Source: Typhlomys cinereus (Eukaryota; Chordata; Mammalia; Rodentia; Platacanthomyidae). From it: a stretch of DNA of 64,000 nucleotides. Positions 46,836 through 58,640 of this stretch are shown in pieces. The first letter of the stretch is position 1. Each line of letters opens with the position of its first letter. Location: contig JALPQD010000075.1 in assembly GCA_023101885.1 (NCBI GenBank), forward strand, positions 3,030,930 to 3,094,929. The letters are read 5' to 3'. A program made the translations under genes and the position numbers. Below the pieces are notes generated by a model. That model was not told where the DNA came from. It did no database searches and was given only the letters and a program-made list of their open reading frames with translations.

Positions 46836-47714
46836 CCTACTTTCTTTTTTATATTAAATTTGTGAACGTCTTTAAACTGAAACAAACACAAGGAGCTCGG
46901 TGACATTAGCTCTTGTATTAGTGTATTCAAGCCACCGGGCAAAATACACACGCAAGTGACTCAGACAACAGAAATGATGGCCTCGTGGCCCTCGGTGCAT
47001 GGGGTTCACATCCAGGTCAGTAGAGTTGGTTCCTTCTGGAGCTGTGGGCGAGGAGGGGCTGTCTGGTACAAACATTTGACTCATCCTTGCCTGTCTTCTC
47101 AATCCTTCCTTGGTTTTCTTTCTGTAGACTGTCTGAATCTTCTCCTCCTCAGAAGGACACTAAGCCCTCTTAACCAGTGCTTTTTATTTTATTGTAACTT
47201 CTCAAGTGACTCAGATCCTAAGTACGGTCACATCCCAAAGTTCTGGGGGGCTTCAGAAGAGTTAGGAAGGCATCATCTAACCCTAAGCACCCTCTTTAAA
47301 AAGTCAAGTATTTTGTGGTAAGAAATATGGAGAAGCAGAAAGTAAGGAAATGCTCAAATTGCAAAAGGGCACAGAGTGTCAGGACATAGGAACATCCTGC
47401 GTCAGGCTGTGACATGTGGGTCCTGCGTTGTAACCCCAAGTATAGAGTGAATATCATGAGCCCTTATTGGTGTAAATAAACGAGAGAAGAGAAATTTCCC
47501 TTAGGGAGAATTCCACGAGAGTGATATGCATGCTCCCACCCCCACTCCTCATCCCCAGACCCCAGTGACTGGCCAGAGGAAAGTGTGGAAAGGGGCCAGA
47601 AAGGATATTTATAGTGGGACACCTGGCATTGCTCCCTCGCAATCAGAGTTCACATCTGTAGTAGGAAGTTCATAGCTGGCACCTTACTTACTGGGACGTC
47701 ATGTCACGTGAGCA
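46836..47714. other. Intron sequence with weak repeat traces
   Basis: 46910-47000 may be a fragment of the L1-like family seen at 14862. Otherwise nothing recognised. Confidence 0.35.
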
Positions 47715-48060
47715 CTTTTCTCTGTGGCAAGTATCTCAGCAAGTCAGCTAAAGGAAGAGAGAGGGTCCATTTTGGCTTATGGGTCTGTTGACCCATTCAT
47801 TACTTACGCCTGTGGCAGCCCAGAACCACAGGGTTCGGGGACATGTTGGTGGAAGCTGTTTGCCTCTTGGCAGCCAGTAAGGTGTGTGCCAGTAAGGGGG
47901 GGGGGGTCAGGGAGAGGAGAGGACAAGAAGGGTGGAGAGTAGAGAGGAAGGAGTGGGAGAGACTTGGAATATCCAGTATGTTCCTTCAAGTATTACACCT
48001 CCCAGTGACCTTCTTAAACATTTCTTTACAACCTCAGGAATAGCAAGTCAGGCTCAGGAC
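47715..48060 (+). repeat. Rodent interspersed repeat, probably L1-derived 3' part
   Basis: gagagagggtccattttggcttatggg, acatgttggtggaagctg, and tattacacctcccagtgacc correspond to the 14862 element. A G10 run lies at about 47898-47907. Confidence 0.5.
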
Positions 48061-48964
48061 ACTTCCTGCAGCCTGTGGGAGGGCCTCAAACAATGGCTTG
48101 CCTTCCTAGCGCTGGTCGCAAAGCTGTGGAGACCCTCAGAACCGAGAGGAGCCTGGGAAGCTCACTAGTCAGAGGAGGTTAAGGAGCCTGGACATGTACG
48201 TGGACGTGCGAGAGAACGCCGTGCGCACAAAGGAGCTGTCAGCTCAGCAGTCACATGCCGGGTGGCTTCTTAGTTGTAACTAACGTGTCAGCATGATGGG
48301 AAACTGACCAGGGACCCGTGGGATCTCCCGTGTGGGTTCGTAGCCGTGTATATATGCACACAGGTAATTGAATTCAGTGTTTATGTTGATTGTAAATACC
48401 ATCATCCTGGGTGGAGAAGTGAGGTCTTGCCTCACTGAACAGTGGTCTAGCTGCTTCTCCCGTCACAGAACACCCGAGAACCGATAGTCATGGCCTCTCC
48501 TTGTAGGGTGTGTCCAGCCCCACAAGGGCTGCTGGGGTGATCTCAGTAGCTGCAATTCTAGGGACTTCTTTTTCACCAAATGACACTTGGCTGTGTTTTG
48601 CGGAGTCCCACGGCCCAGCTCAGGGGAAGTAAGGCCAAATCTGCTTGCGTAAGGACTTTGCCAAGGCCGGCATGTGGGCTTCAGAGTCTAGATGTGGCTT
48701 GGGGGCAGGGGTGCTGCTATTTTTGGTGTCTCGCCTGTTCCTCTTCAGAAAAGTCCAAGAATTGAATCTTTAGTCTGTTGCACGTATGCCCTCCTTCCCT
48801 GGGCATTTTCATGTCCTTTCAATCGCATACTTGTAATGTTCCGCAGACATTGCCGAAGGACCATCTGGTTTTACACTCTGTTCCAAGCTGTGTTCCCTCT
48901 ATCTTTTAAGGGATATCCCCATTTTCTGACCTTTCTCCATGTCTGATGGTTCCACGAAAAGAGT
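48061..48964. other. Single-copy intron sequence
   Basis: Nothing recognised. Confidence 0.35.
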
Positions 48965-49262
48965 TCCCAAGCTAGGGAGGCTAATAGGTCAAGCATTTGC
49001 CACACAGGCCCGAGTTTGGATCATTGGAACCCACTGAAAAGCTGGGCAGGAATTCCAGTGCACCCACAGAGAAAGGGAAAGCAGAGAGAGGCGGAATCTC
49101 CAGAAGCCTCCATGCATGCCCGCCCCCAACACGGACACCTGCAGGCAGGCATGCACAGACTCCTACACTTACACGTCATGCATGTACATGTGAACATACA
49201 CACAGGCACTCACATTACACGTGCATAAACTCACACATCTCACACACTCACACACCCCACTC
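48965..49262 (+). repeat. Old B2-like SINE with CA-rich tail
   Basis: aagctagggaggctaataggtcaagcatttgcc (degenerate head), gagtttggatcattggaaccc, then a long cacaca/gcatgcac tail from 49130. Confidence 0.6.
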
Positions 49263-49477
49263 AGTCACCAGTGGATGACTTGGGCTTTTTTGTATGTGAT
49301 TTTAACTGTCTCGGTACTAGGGTAATTATATCCTGTACATTGCTGACACTTCATCACAGTGTTTGCGGAAGCAGGTTGTTGTAAAAGGTTGTGTGTGTAC
49401 ATGGACCTTATGTAATGTTTTTATCGTGTAGGGACTAATCCAAAGTCAGCTCACAGAAAAGCATTTTAATTCTTTCT

Positions 49478-49541
49478 TTTTTATTATTATTATTATTTAT
49501 TCAACTGTGCGCATGTGCGTGTGTATGTGCGCGCGCGTGTG

Positions 49542-49583
<42 letters not shown>

Positions 49584-49781
49584 ACCACGGACGAATTCGC
49601 GAACCACCATGGACGCCTCCAGCTCCTTCTGCCCCGGGATTCACAGGCTCCGCCCTACCAGGACCAGAAGCGCAGGCCGCCCCCGCTTCCGCCCGGCGTC
49701 TATACGTGGGATCTGGGATCCGAACTTAGGACCTTCCGCCTGCAAGGCGGAGGCTTAACCTCTGAGCCACCTCTCCAGCCC
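49478..49781 (-). repeat. Young B2-like SINE, copy 4 (best preserved)
   Basis: Rich in intact CpG (acgaattcgcg, gcgcaggccg, cccggcgtc, tatacgtggg), so probably the most recent of the four. A 13-bp target-site duplication (tttaattctttct) lies at 49465-49477 and 49782-49794. (TTA)n tail and (GT)15-like tract on the left; tRNA-like head on the right with stem CCGCC-TTGCA-GGCGG. Confidence 0.95.
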
Positions 49782-49794
49782 TTTAATTCTTTCT

Positions 49795-50345
49795 GAACCA
49801 GGATGAGGAACAGGTTGAGTTACTCGTCAGGAGCTTCACAGATCTGGAGGATGGGTGCTTAGTCTCTGAGGGTAATTGAGGGGCCTTTTGTCTTCCACCA
49901 CCCCTCTCAAGTAATATTTGTTTCAAGGCATTGTTTAGTAAACATCAAACAAGTTTCTTTTGTTCTCTCTCTGTTTGTCTGTCTCTCTCTCTCCTTTTTT
50001 AATAGAGCAAACCCAGACATTTAAACTTAATCATTTGGCTCTTTATGCTTCTTTGGAGCAATTTAATGAGCCACAAAAAATACATTAGTGGCCTCGCCCA
50101 AGCTTTTGGCCTTTCTGATATTGAGGTTCTTAATGAAAACGGTTGAGTTTTAGTGTTAACTCAGCAAAGAGTTTTACTTTATCCTTCCCGCTCCTCTGTT
50201 CATGGGCTGCTTCTTTGTAATCCTTTAAATATCTACGTGGAGTAATACTACCGAGATGCAGAAGTCACGTGTTTTCAAATTAACTGGTTCATCCACCCAT
50301 AGCGCAAGATCAAGCTCTGCAGGTAAATCTTGGCTGAGGAGTGAT
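49795..50345. other. AT-rich single-copy DNA, candidate conserved noncoding element
   Basis: 50010-50240 is repeat-free and complex, with homeodomain-like TTAATGA/TTAATCA words. Conservation cannot be judged here. Confidence 0.3.
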
Positions 50346-50520
50346 ACTGGGGGCCAAGGAGATGGCTCAGCACGTAAAGCACTTGCCCCACGAACCCAGA
50401 CCCCGAGTTTGATTCTGTGGTATTCACCTAAAAGTGGAAGGAAAGAACCAACTGCAGAAAACTATCCTGATTTCCATCTGCTTGCAGTCACGCCCATCAC
50501 ACGCACACTATAAATCAAGA
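50346..50520 (+). repeat. B3-like SINE
   Basis: gggggccaaggagatggctcagcacgtaaagcacttgcc, ccgagtttgattctgtgg, ending actataaatcaagaaac. Confidence 0.65.
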
Positions 50521-52635
50521 AACATTTCAGGAAGTTAAGACTGGCAATGGTGGTGAGGGCAGGAGTAAGAAACTACTAAGGTGCTTGGGAAATTTATCCT
50601 TTTAGACAATTAGCCGATCAGTCAGTAAAGCCTTAAAACGCTAAGCTTGGGCAGTTAATTCTTCTGCGCAGAATGCTGAATCGGCACACAGTGAAGCACA
50701 GCTTATTCATTGCTTGGATAGGGGCCCATATTTTTTAATTTGTAAGACACCTTTCATTCTTTTTTTTTTTTTTAAGTATTGCTCATTTAATAGTTGGCAG
50801 AACAACCACAAGGCCACGATAAAAATCAGTTTTAACTAGCATTGAAGAAACTTAATTGCTAGAGTCTTGTGCTGTTTCATTCAGTCTACACGAAGTGCAG
50901 AGCTTTAGGTTGGTGGTATGGGTACTGGACTGAGATTTCATGCCAGCAACATGCCCTCTGGACACCTGACTTGTTTTGAATGCCCCCTGTGCACATAGCA
51001 TAGGTTCGTGTCTGCTCAGTTTAGAAAGAATGATGTCCTGTGAAAGATGGCATTTAAATTCTATCTTATTGCTTGGAGGAAATTTTGAAAGAATATTAAC
51101 TTTTTAAAGATCAGGTCAAAGTTTCATTGTGCTAAATGTGCTACATTGACATGGCACAGGAGATGTGGGATCAAATGACTGTGTTTTTCCAATTATAGGG
51201 CTTCCAGATACACATTTTATTTGTCAGTAAAATTAGAGAGACTGGGTAATAGAAAAGCCTTCTAATGTAGGGGCACCCTCTTATTTTTAAAAGTTATAGT
51301 GTACCTTTGCAGTCTGGGCTTTAAGAGCCATTATTTGGCTCTAATTTTATTTTCTATCACATTCTATTCTCCGTTGACTTCCATTATGTCTTCCGAGTTG
51401 CTCTCACAGACTAGTTGGTCTCGGCATCTTGCCTTCCGCACGCTGTGCGTTGTACATTTAATTCTCACTCAGTCCTACCTTATTTTATGTAAATGGAAAA
51501 CAGCGCGCGTTACCTCGGGAACACTGAGATCCGGGTCTCATGAATACTGTACTCATTCATCCGGACTCACACTGTTGTCACACTCACTTTGAAAGTGGAA
51601 TGTCTGAGCAGCCGACTGATGACTGATGTCTGTTTTACTCAGCTACTGAAGAAAATTCCTGGCCGGGGCGCCAGCTGGAGTGACGTCATCTCCAGGCACA
51701 CTCAGGTGCACAGTCCCTGCCTTATATTTTGGGAGAAGTGTTAGGATCTCCCTGAGTCTACTTTTGAGGCATCTGTGTTTCTCTGACTCCCAAAATAGTG
51801 GAAAAAAGACGCCGTTTGCGTCCAGGACTTCATGTTAGAAAGTGGAGATGTTGAGCGACCCAGTAGGCAGTCTGGCGTCTTTTCCATTTGCATCTGCAGA
51901 CAACCAGCTGAGGGGCAGGTAGCTTCCTGATCCGAGCACCGGAGACTCTTCCAGAAGGGAGCAGCCAACTGATGCTGTAGTTATCAAGCCCCTCTCTTTC
52001 CAAGATGGGGAAGGATTTGCCTGGTAAAAATAAGACCGGTCTGTGCAAAGCCCAGCTGCCCGGAACCGAGGGTGTCCAGCACCGAGAAGAGGCTGTTTTC
52101 ATCCGGCTGCAGTGTCAGGTGCCTGGTGTTTCTACCATTAAAAAGGAACCTGCCACAGGCACACCTAAGCCTTTCTCCAACTTCTGTTTGCATCAGATAT
52201 TTCTGGATGTCACACTGAAACAGAGGGGCATTCAGAAGCGAGGCATAATAATTACATGGGGCAGGGGACCCCATCAGTCCTAAGAGGTTTGAGGGTGTCA
52301 GCATGAGGATCAGTGTGCTGTGTGTTAGCCATGGAGATACTGGCATGACATGCTGACCATTCATTCCCATTATCAGATTTCTCCAGCAGGCTTCTGAAGA
52401 GAAGGAAAGCACTGCTGTTGACCAGGGGATCATTTGTTACTGTCAAAAGGCCCGACTGAGTATGTAGCCCAGACTAGTGGAACATACCAGCCACCTCCAC
52501 CATTCATAAGGAGGGATTTAAATCCAAGGGGTACGAGTTATGGAAAGAAAGATTTGTGTTCAATTAGAATGATTTCATAAAAGATAGACTCTTAACACTG
52601 GCAGACACATGCCAGGAGCTGGGTGAATGAATACT
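50521..52635. other. Single-copy DNA, candidate conserved noncoding region
   Basis: About 2.1 kb with no recognisable repeat apart from a T14-type run near 50759-50773. Open frames (149 codons minus, 92 codons plus near 52.0-52.4 kb) overlap and have no known relatives. Confidence 0.35.
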
Positions 52636-52743
52636 TGGATGGATGGATGGATGGATGGATGGATGGATGGATGGATGGATGGATGGATGGATGGATGGAT
52701 AATGGAGGGAGGGAAGGAGGGAGGAAGGGAGGGAGGGAGGGAG
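52636..52743 (+). repeat. (TGGA)n microsatellite passing into a (GGGA)n purine tract
   Basis: About 16 TGGA units to 52700, then ggagggagggaaggaggg to about 52743. Confidence 0.97.
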
Positions 52744-53694
52744 GTGAGGGACAGAGATGCAAGTCACAGCTGTGGGCGGCCAGCCGCCTGGGTTGTCCCC
52801 AGGAGACTTTAACTGTTGCTGAAGAAGCGCAAGTTTTCTCGTCCACGCTGAGATCCTTTAAGCCTGTTGAGCTGCCGGTGGGGTGGAGTAGCGTGGAGCC
52901 CACCTCTTTGGCAGGGCGTTGGCAGTCTCCAAGCCACAGCACGAAGTGCACACACGCATCAGGGTGGACAGGCCCGGCCTTGTTCCTCAGAAGCCAGGGT
53001 CAGGCTCTTCAGGCAGATTTCCGTACTCTTCCTCGTGTATCACATTGCCATCTCTGTGAGTCGTGTCACCCCTCAGTCACCCCTTTGTTGTAGTGACACT
53101 CTCCCATTTCCTTCTGTGTGAATAAGGTTATAACCTCTGCAGCTTTTTGCAGAAGATGAGTTCCAGAAGCCCCATCAAGTCATCCAGGCCTCCCCCTATT
53201 GTTGTTCCTGCACACTCCCCCCGCTTTGGTGCAGATCTCCTGGAGAAGCCAAACCGGTGGCCGTGTGCTGTGCAGTCGCGGGTTTGGCCCAGTCTCTAAC
53301 CACATTAGTGAGTTCTTGGTTTCCCGATGCCTAGTCGTGCAGCACGTTCATCAAAGCCACTTGAGCTTCTGCCACCCCTGTGAAGGGGGGAAAGAAACAC
53401 TGACATTGCTGACTTTAATGTCACCTGAGAAAACACCCATAAGCCATCCGACACACTTTTTGAATCCTTATCGTGTGAGATGACAGTTGCTTAATCACTG
53501 TGGCCGAGTTGAGACTTGTGCTGTGTGTTTACTTTTATGTGGAAAGTTCTGACTAAAGTATGTTTACCAGCAGCTTATTCTACCTGTCAATATAGTGACT
53601 CCTCCCCAATATGCCACATCCAGGAAGAATAAAAGTAAACTTGAAAAACCCATTCTGAGAAAAAGTCATTTAGATTTCAGTAGCTTTTTACTTT
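52744..53694. other. Single-copy intron sequence
   Basis: Nothing recognised; a 156-codon open frame begins in the TGGA repeat and is spurious. Confidence 0.4.
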
Positions 53695-53745
53695 TTTTTT
53701 TCCCCTTTTCTATGTCTCTGTCTTTGCCCTCCCTCCCCTCCTTCT

Positions 53746-54027
53746 CTCCCCTCCTCTCATTTCCTTCTTTCCTCCTTCCTTCTCTCCCCTCCTCTCATTT
53801 CCTTCTTTCCTCCTTCCTTCTCTCCCCTCCTCTCATTTCCTTCTTTCCTCCTTTCTTCTCTCCCCTCCTCTCATTTCTTTCTTTCCTTCCTTCCTTCCTT
53901 CCTTCCTTCCTTCCTTCCTTCCTTCCTTCCTTCCTTCCTTCCTTCCTCCCTCCCTCCCTTCCTTCCTTCCTCCCTCCCTCCCTCCCTCCCTCCCTCCCTC
54001 CCTCTCTTCCTTCCTTCCTCTCTCTCC
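53746..54027 (+). repeat. 38-bp pyrimidine minisatellite followed by (TTCC)n/(TCCC)n
   Basis: Units beginning ctcccctcctctcatttcc start at 53746, 53784, 53822 and 53860. From 53874 to 54027 every base is C or T, first (TTCC)n and then (TCCC)n. The 155-codon Ser/Phe/Pro frame across it is compositional. Confidence 0.97.
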
Positions 54028-54654
54028 AATCATGGAACATTTCAGTGAAAGGGTTTTTTTAAACTCTAAGGAGAGTGGTGTTCCTTTTATTTGGTTTCTT
54101 CTGCGCTACCTTTTCCTCTCAGTGCTTTTGAAGAAATCTATAGAACAGGGAGCCTTTGCCCGTCTTGACTCTCCAGCACAGGCTGGGGGAGGGTATGCTC
54201 CCCGGCCTCTGTGAGCCCATCTGGTCCATGCCCCACTCCCATCCTCATCTCTACCTGTGCGGGGAGGGGGGCAGGGGTGCGGGGGCAGGGGACCCAGTTG
54301 CTCCACAGATGGACATAGCAGCCGGGCCATCCTCAGGAGAAAGAGGCCAGTTGGAAAGCAGGAAAAGGGAAAAGACCTAAAGATGTGAAGCTGACGGGTG
54401 ACTGAGGTGTCCCCTGTCTCCACCCCGTGCGTCCTACTGTGAGTGAGCGGTCAGAAGGGGGCTGCATCCTGGTCTGCTTCCAGCCAGCTGGGTGTGCCCA
54501 GCATGCCCTCTGCCAGGCTGGCGGGTGGTGGAGCAGAACCTGGGCATCACACATCGCTGTGCCGCACACACCGCTGTGCCGCACATGAAGATAGTCCCCC
54601 CCCCCCCACGCCATTCCTATCCCCAGTTCCTGCAGGCACAGCCTCCGAACGGAC
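54028..54654. other. Single-copy intron sequence
   Basis: Short tandem repeat gctgtgccgcacac at about 54556-54584 and C12 at about 54596-54607. Confidence 0.4.
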
Positions 54655-54745
54655 TGTTGCTTGATTTGGCCACTCCCTGGCTATGTGACTGTGGACAAAT
54701 TAACCTGGACTCTTCAAACTTCCCTTTTGTCTTGGTGGATTAGGG
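54655..54745 (+). repeat. MIR SINE fragment
   Basis: ccactccctggctatgtgactgtggacaaattaacctgg is the MIR core. Confidence 0.7.
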
Positions 54746-54845
54746 CCACCAGCCCTGGAAGATGTTGGGGCTCGCTGGCCAGTCAGGCAGCCAATTGGTG
54801 AGCATCGGATTCAGTGAGAAACCTTGTCTCAGAAGACAAGGCGAG

Positions 54846-55172
54846 GGGCTGGGGAGAAGACTCAGGGGTTAAGGCCTTTGTTTCACAAACAAAAAGACCT
54901 GGGTTCAGATCCCCGCATCCCACATAGTGTCTGGCAAATGTGGTGGCCTGTAATTCTGGCCCTGGAAGGCAGAGCCTGGGAAAGCTTGGAGCAAAGCAAA
55001 AAGCAAGTACGGCAATCCAGGATGAGTCCTGCATATCACTCTTGGGCCTTCACAGGTGCACACACTCAAGTGCACTCTTGTGCACTTGCCTGCACACACA
55101 TGTACATCCACCCATATGCAAAATGCACACATACATGCACCCTCCCAAAATAAGGCAAACACACACACACCT
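54846..55172 (+). repeat. Old long-form B2-like SINE, full length
   Basis: gggctggggagaagactcaggggttaagg, gacctgggttcagatccccgcatcccacat, aattctggccctggaaggcagagcctggg, caatccaggatgagtcc, then a long CACA-rich tail. Confidence 0.85.
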
Positions 55173-56794
55173 TATCTCAGAGAAAGACTGTAAGGACTAA
55201 GTAAAATGCAAGTCACTTGCTCAGTTCTTGTGCCTAGCCCATCCTTTGGTTTCTCATTTCCTCATCACCAGACTAAACTCCCCCTTGATATTTGCACACT
55301 CGTATTTTTGTCTGCATCACACTCCCACCTGGCTCTCCAATATCTAGGTGTGCACCACAAAGTATCTTTTTGTACTTTGTATTCTGTACTCTCCATCAAA
55401 AAGATCCTTGGAAACGTTCTGTCTTCCTGGGTATTAAATGGAATTTTACGTGCAGGCCTCCGTGGGATAGTTTAGCTGACTGCTCTTCGAATGCCCAGCA
55501 TGGCTTATGAGAACAGTACAGAGGATTTTTAGCTCTGAGTTCCAGTGGCATCCGGAGGGAGGAGGGCTCTTTGTTTCTGCTTGGTGTTTCTGTCTTCCAT
55601 CCTTTCCCTCTCTGTGTGCCAGCCCCCCTGTGGGGAGGTTGGCTTTTGGAAGCAGATGCCCTGGATGGCGGGCTGTTGCCTCCTAGGCACCAGATACTGT
55701 CGGGGGCTGAAGATGCAGCTGCTCCTTAGGGTGGCAGGCCTGCGGGGGCTCAGCTTTGTTTCCTTGCCACCCTTTGCAGACAGGGCTCCAGGTGCTGCTG
55801 GGTGGGCCACACTTGCAAGGTAAGGCCTGGAGCCCTGCCCCTCATCTTCATGGAAAAAGTGTCAACCCAGGCCAGCCACACAGTCGATTGCCTGCTTCTT
55901 CTACCAGACCCATAATCCTACCTCCATCTCTTGCCAGTAACTTATTAGCTTTCCCCTACATTCTCATCTTCTTGGGGAACAGCTCCTCCTTACCCCGGGG
56001 AGGCTCTTCCTACCCTCCTGGCCTATAGAAGAAAGTCCAAGGGACCTTCCCTTCCCGACCTGCTGCAGCAGAAGAACCTCACTTTTGGTAACTTCAAAGC
56101 TCTGTTCGGAATACTTGGAAGCGTGACCTTGCAGATCCCCGGATTCTGCTGTTCGTAAGGTGATCAAACACTGCTCCAATCCTCTTCTCCCTACCGTCCC
56201 CACTGCCAAAGTCCCCCTTGCCAGCAGCCCCCTCCCCCCCGGCTCTTTAATGGAGTGTGTGCGAGATGGGAGATTGGAAAATGGTCACACCACTGGATTC
56301 TATTCTTACTGGAGCCTTGAAAGTTCTTTCTGCCACCACCTCTCTGCCCTGAGCCCTCTTGTGTGACTTGTGTCATTGGGGTCCATGAAGTCAAAGTTGT
56401 GGAAAACCAACCAAATTTCTCTAACAACTCTTTGATGTCTAGTAAAACAGAAATCTATTTCTACCAAGTATTCTATGCTTCTAAGAGACGAGTGTGAGCG
56501 TGAGCTCTTTAGCACTGCAGGAACGTTGGAAGGTTCTTTCTTCTTCCCTACTAAATATAAATTACTGTGGGTAAGAGACACAGGATTCCTCACTGACAGA
56601 ATCCGCTGTCTGCTTGGTGCCTCCTGATTTACCCAAGAATCTGGTAAAATAGACTCCCCTGCCATTTCACCATTAGGAGTTCTGTGAGGAGAGGTGGTCG
56701 GTCATGTGACTGCAGGACCCAGACCAGAGTGGTGGCGAGGCACTGCTCTTTCCCAGTTCAGTCTGCCACTTCATAGTCAGTTTGGAGGGGAGGG
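55173..56794. other. Single-copy intron sequence
   Basis: No gene or repeat recognised in 1.6 kb. Confidence 0.4.
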
Positions 56795-57043
56795 GCGGTG
56801 TGGAGAGAGGACACTTGAGTGTGCATGCCTGTGCAGGCCCAAGGGTAACTTCGAGAAGCATTCTGGATTGCTCTACTTCCTTATTGCTTTGCTCTAGAGC
56901 TTCTCAAGCTCCACCTCTCAGGGCGGAGAATTGCAGGCTGCACCATATCTACCTGTTCCTCTTTATGTGCGATCTGGGATCTGAACTCAGATCCTTTTGC
57001 TTGCAAAGCAACAGCTTTAACTCCTGAGCCATTCCCTCAGCCC
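56795..57043 (-). repeat. Old long-form B2-like SINE
   Basis: ggacacttgagtgtgcatgcctgtgcaggccc, gaagcattctggattgctctacttcc, gatctgggatctgaactcagatcc, cctgagccattccctcagcccc. Confidence 0.8.
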
Positions 57044-57124
57044 CAGGGTCCTTATGTTTTATAGAGACCTTGTCCAGTGTCAAAGGTTGGCTCAGGAAGC
57101 CTCAGCAGGGAACAGTGGCATGTG

Positions 57125-57440
57125 TGACAGTAGTTAGTGTTGCCAAGTGACGATGGGGTCTAGAATCATCTGGGGAACACTTCTGCGCATGTCTGTGAGA
57201 GGTTTGTTTTTTAGATTAATGAGGTGGGGAGGCCCATACTAAATGTGGGTGGCGCGGCTCTTGGGCCAGACGAATGAAAAGGAGAAAAGTACCCTGAGTG
57301 TAGCATTGGTCTCTTTGCTTCCCAACCGCACATGGTATGACCAGCTGCCTCCCACTCCTGCTGCCACGACTTCTGCAGATGGACTGTGCCCTTGAATGCC
57401 AGCCCTCAAGTTGCTTTTGTGTGATAATGAAAATCAAAGT
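57125..57440 (+). repeat. Rodent interspersed repeat (TTGTCAACTTGAC type)
   Basis: ggggtctagaatcatctgggg, gcgcatgtctgtgagagg, ttaatgaggtggggaggccc, gaccagctgcctcccactcctgctgcc. Relative of 27930-28225. Confidence 0.6.
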
Positions 57441-58387
57441 GACGAATACAGCATACCATTTTTTTTTTAAGTATCATGATGCGAAAATGGTTATCTAGCC
57501 ACTGGGGAATGGAGGTGTGAAACTGGGGACATAGACTGGGAGTGACCCTTGGAGAGGGGGCGGAAGAGGAGCCATAGGATCCTGTGGGGACAGGCAGAGA
57601 GGAAGTGTAACTTGCTCAGGCAGTGGAATTGCCAAGAGAGTGAGTGAGGGTCCTGGTGCACCCCTCCCCAGGATCACGTCCTTCAGGTAAACTAGGAGAG
57701 TATGCGCAGGGCCAGGAAATACCAGACACTGTTCCTTCAAATGGACAACTTCAGTTTTATGATTTTGAAGATTGTTTATACTGACTTCTAAGAAAAAAAG
57801 AGTCAAAGATCATTGAATTTAAAAGCTTCCATGTCTGTGAACTCTGCAGTCAGAGTTAGTTTTATTTTTTGCTTCCTTTTTTGCTTCCTAATAGTCATCT
57901 GAGGACTAATGTTTGGCTTTATCTGATCATTTCTTAAAAGTCTTTTTTCCCTCTTTCCTTTTTTTTTTTTTTTCTTTCAATATCTTTGGATGGAGAACTG
58001 ACAAGGGCTAAGTACTTCTTGGATTTGAATATGTTTTCCTTTTAAATCATTGTGGTCACAGCAATATATTTTGTTAATATACTTTAAAAAGAAAATCGAA
58101 AAGAAAAACCTAAGCACTGGCTTGAATCTCCAGTATTGAACCAACTTGATAAACATTTGTGCCATAAAAGTGAATTAATGTAACTTGCCTCCTCTCAGGA
58201 CCTGGACATGATGAAATGGATGAAAGACATATAATTAATTTATTATGTCAAAGAACAAGCAACAAAGATTCCTAAAACTGTGTCTATTTTGGTTGATTCA
58301 AATGTACAAATAACAAGTATCAAAGTGGGGCTACTGGGTTGCACATTTGCTAAGGCAAAATTAGGTTGTAAGAAAGAATAAACTCGT
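57441..58387. other. AT-rich single-copy intron sequence
   Basis: T-runs near 57459 and 57959. cctcctctcag at 58189-58199 looks like a splice acceptor but is not followed by a usable frame. Confidence 0.4.
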
Positions 58388-58640
58388 CTCTTCCGGAAGT
58401 GGCTCAGGGGTTAAGACTCTGCCTTGAAAGCAGAAGGATATTAGTTCAAGTCCCAGATCCCACTTAAAAATGCCAGGTAGAAATGGTTTCAGCGTACAGT
58501 TCCCACTCTGGAAGGTGGAGCCTGGGAAATCCCAGTACAAAGCAAACAGGAGGTAGAACAATCCAAGATGATTCCCAAAGTCACCCTGAGCCTCCACAGG
58601 CACACACGGTACCCTTTGATACACACGCATAGGAAGGGAG
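58388..58640 (+). repeat. Old long-form B2-like SINE
   Basis: cggaagtggctcaggggttaagactctgccttgaaagcagaagg closely parallels the young-family head. agttcaagtcccagatcccac, ggaaggtggagcctgggaaatccc follow. Confidence 0.8.

Noticed and set aside
49690..49781. tRNA gene
   Set aside because: The tRNA-like A/B boxes belong to a SINE head with a TSD and a non-tRNA body; it does not fold as a full tRNA.
51984..52433. 149-codon minus-strand frame and overlapping plus-strand frame
   Set aside because: No recognisable family, no processed-pseudogene hallmarks (poly(A), TSD) and mutually overlapping.
53595..54062. 155-codon Ser/Phe/Pro-rich open frame
   Set aside because: Product of the pyrimidine tract; the reverse strand is equally open as a Lys/Glu/Gly-rich frame.
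58189..58232. Acceptor-like cctcctctcag followed by gacctggacatg as the next FOXN3 exon
   Set aside because: Joined to the exon's trailing AG it hits a stop after a few codons and does not give the expected Ser-Thr-Ser-Gly linker.
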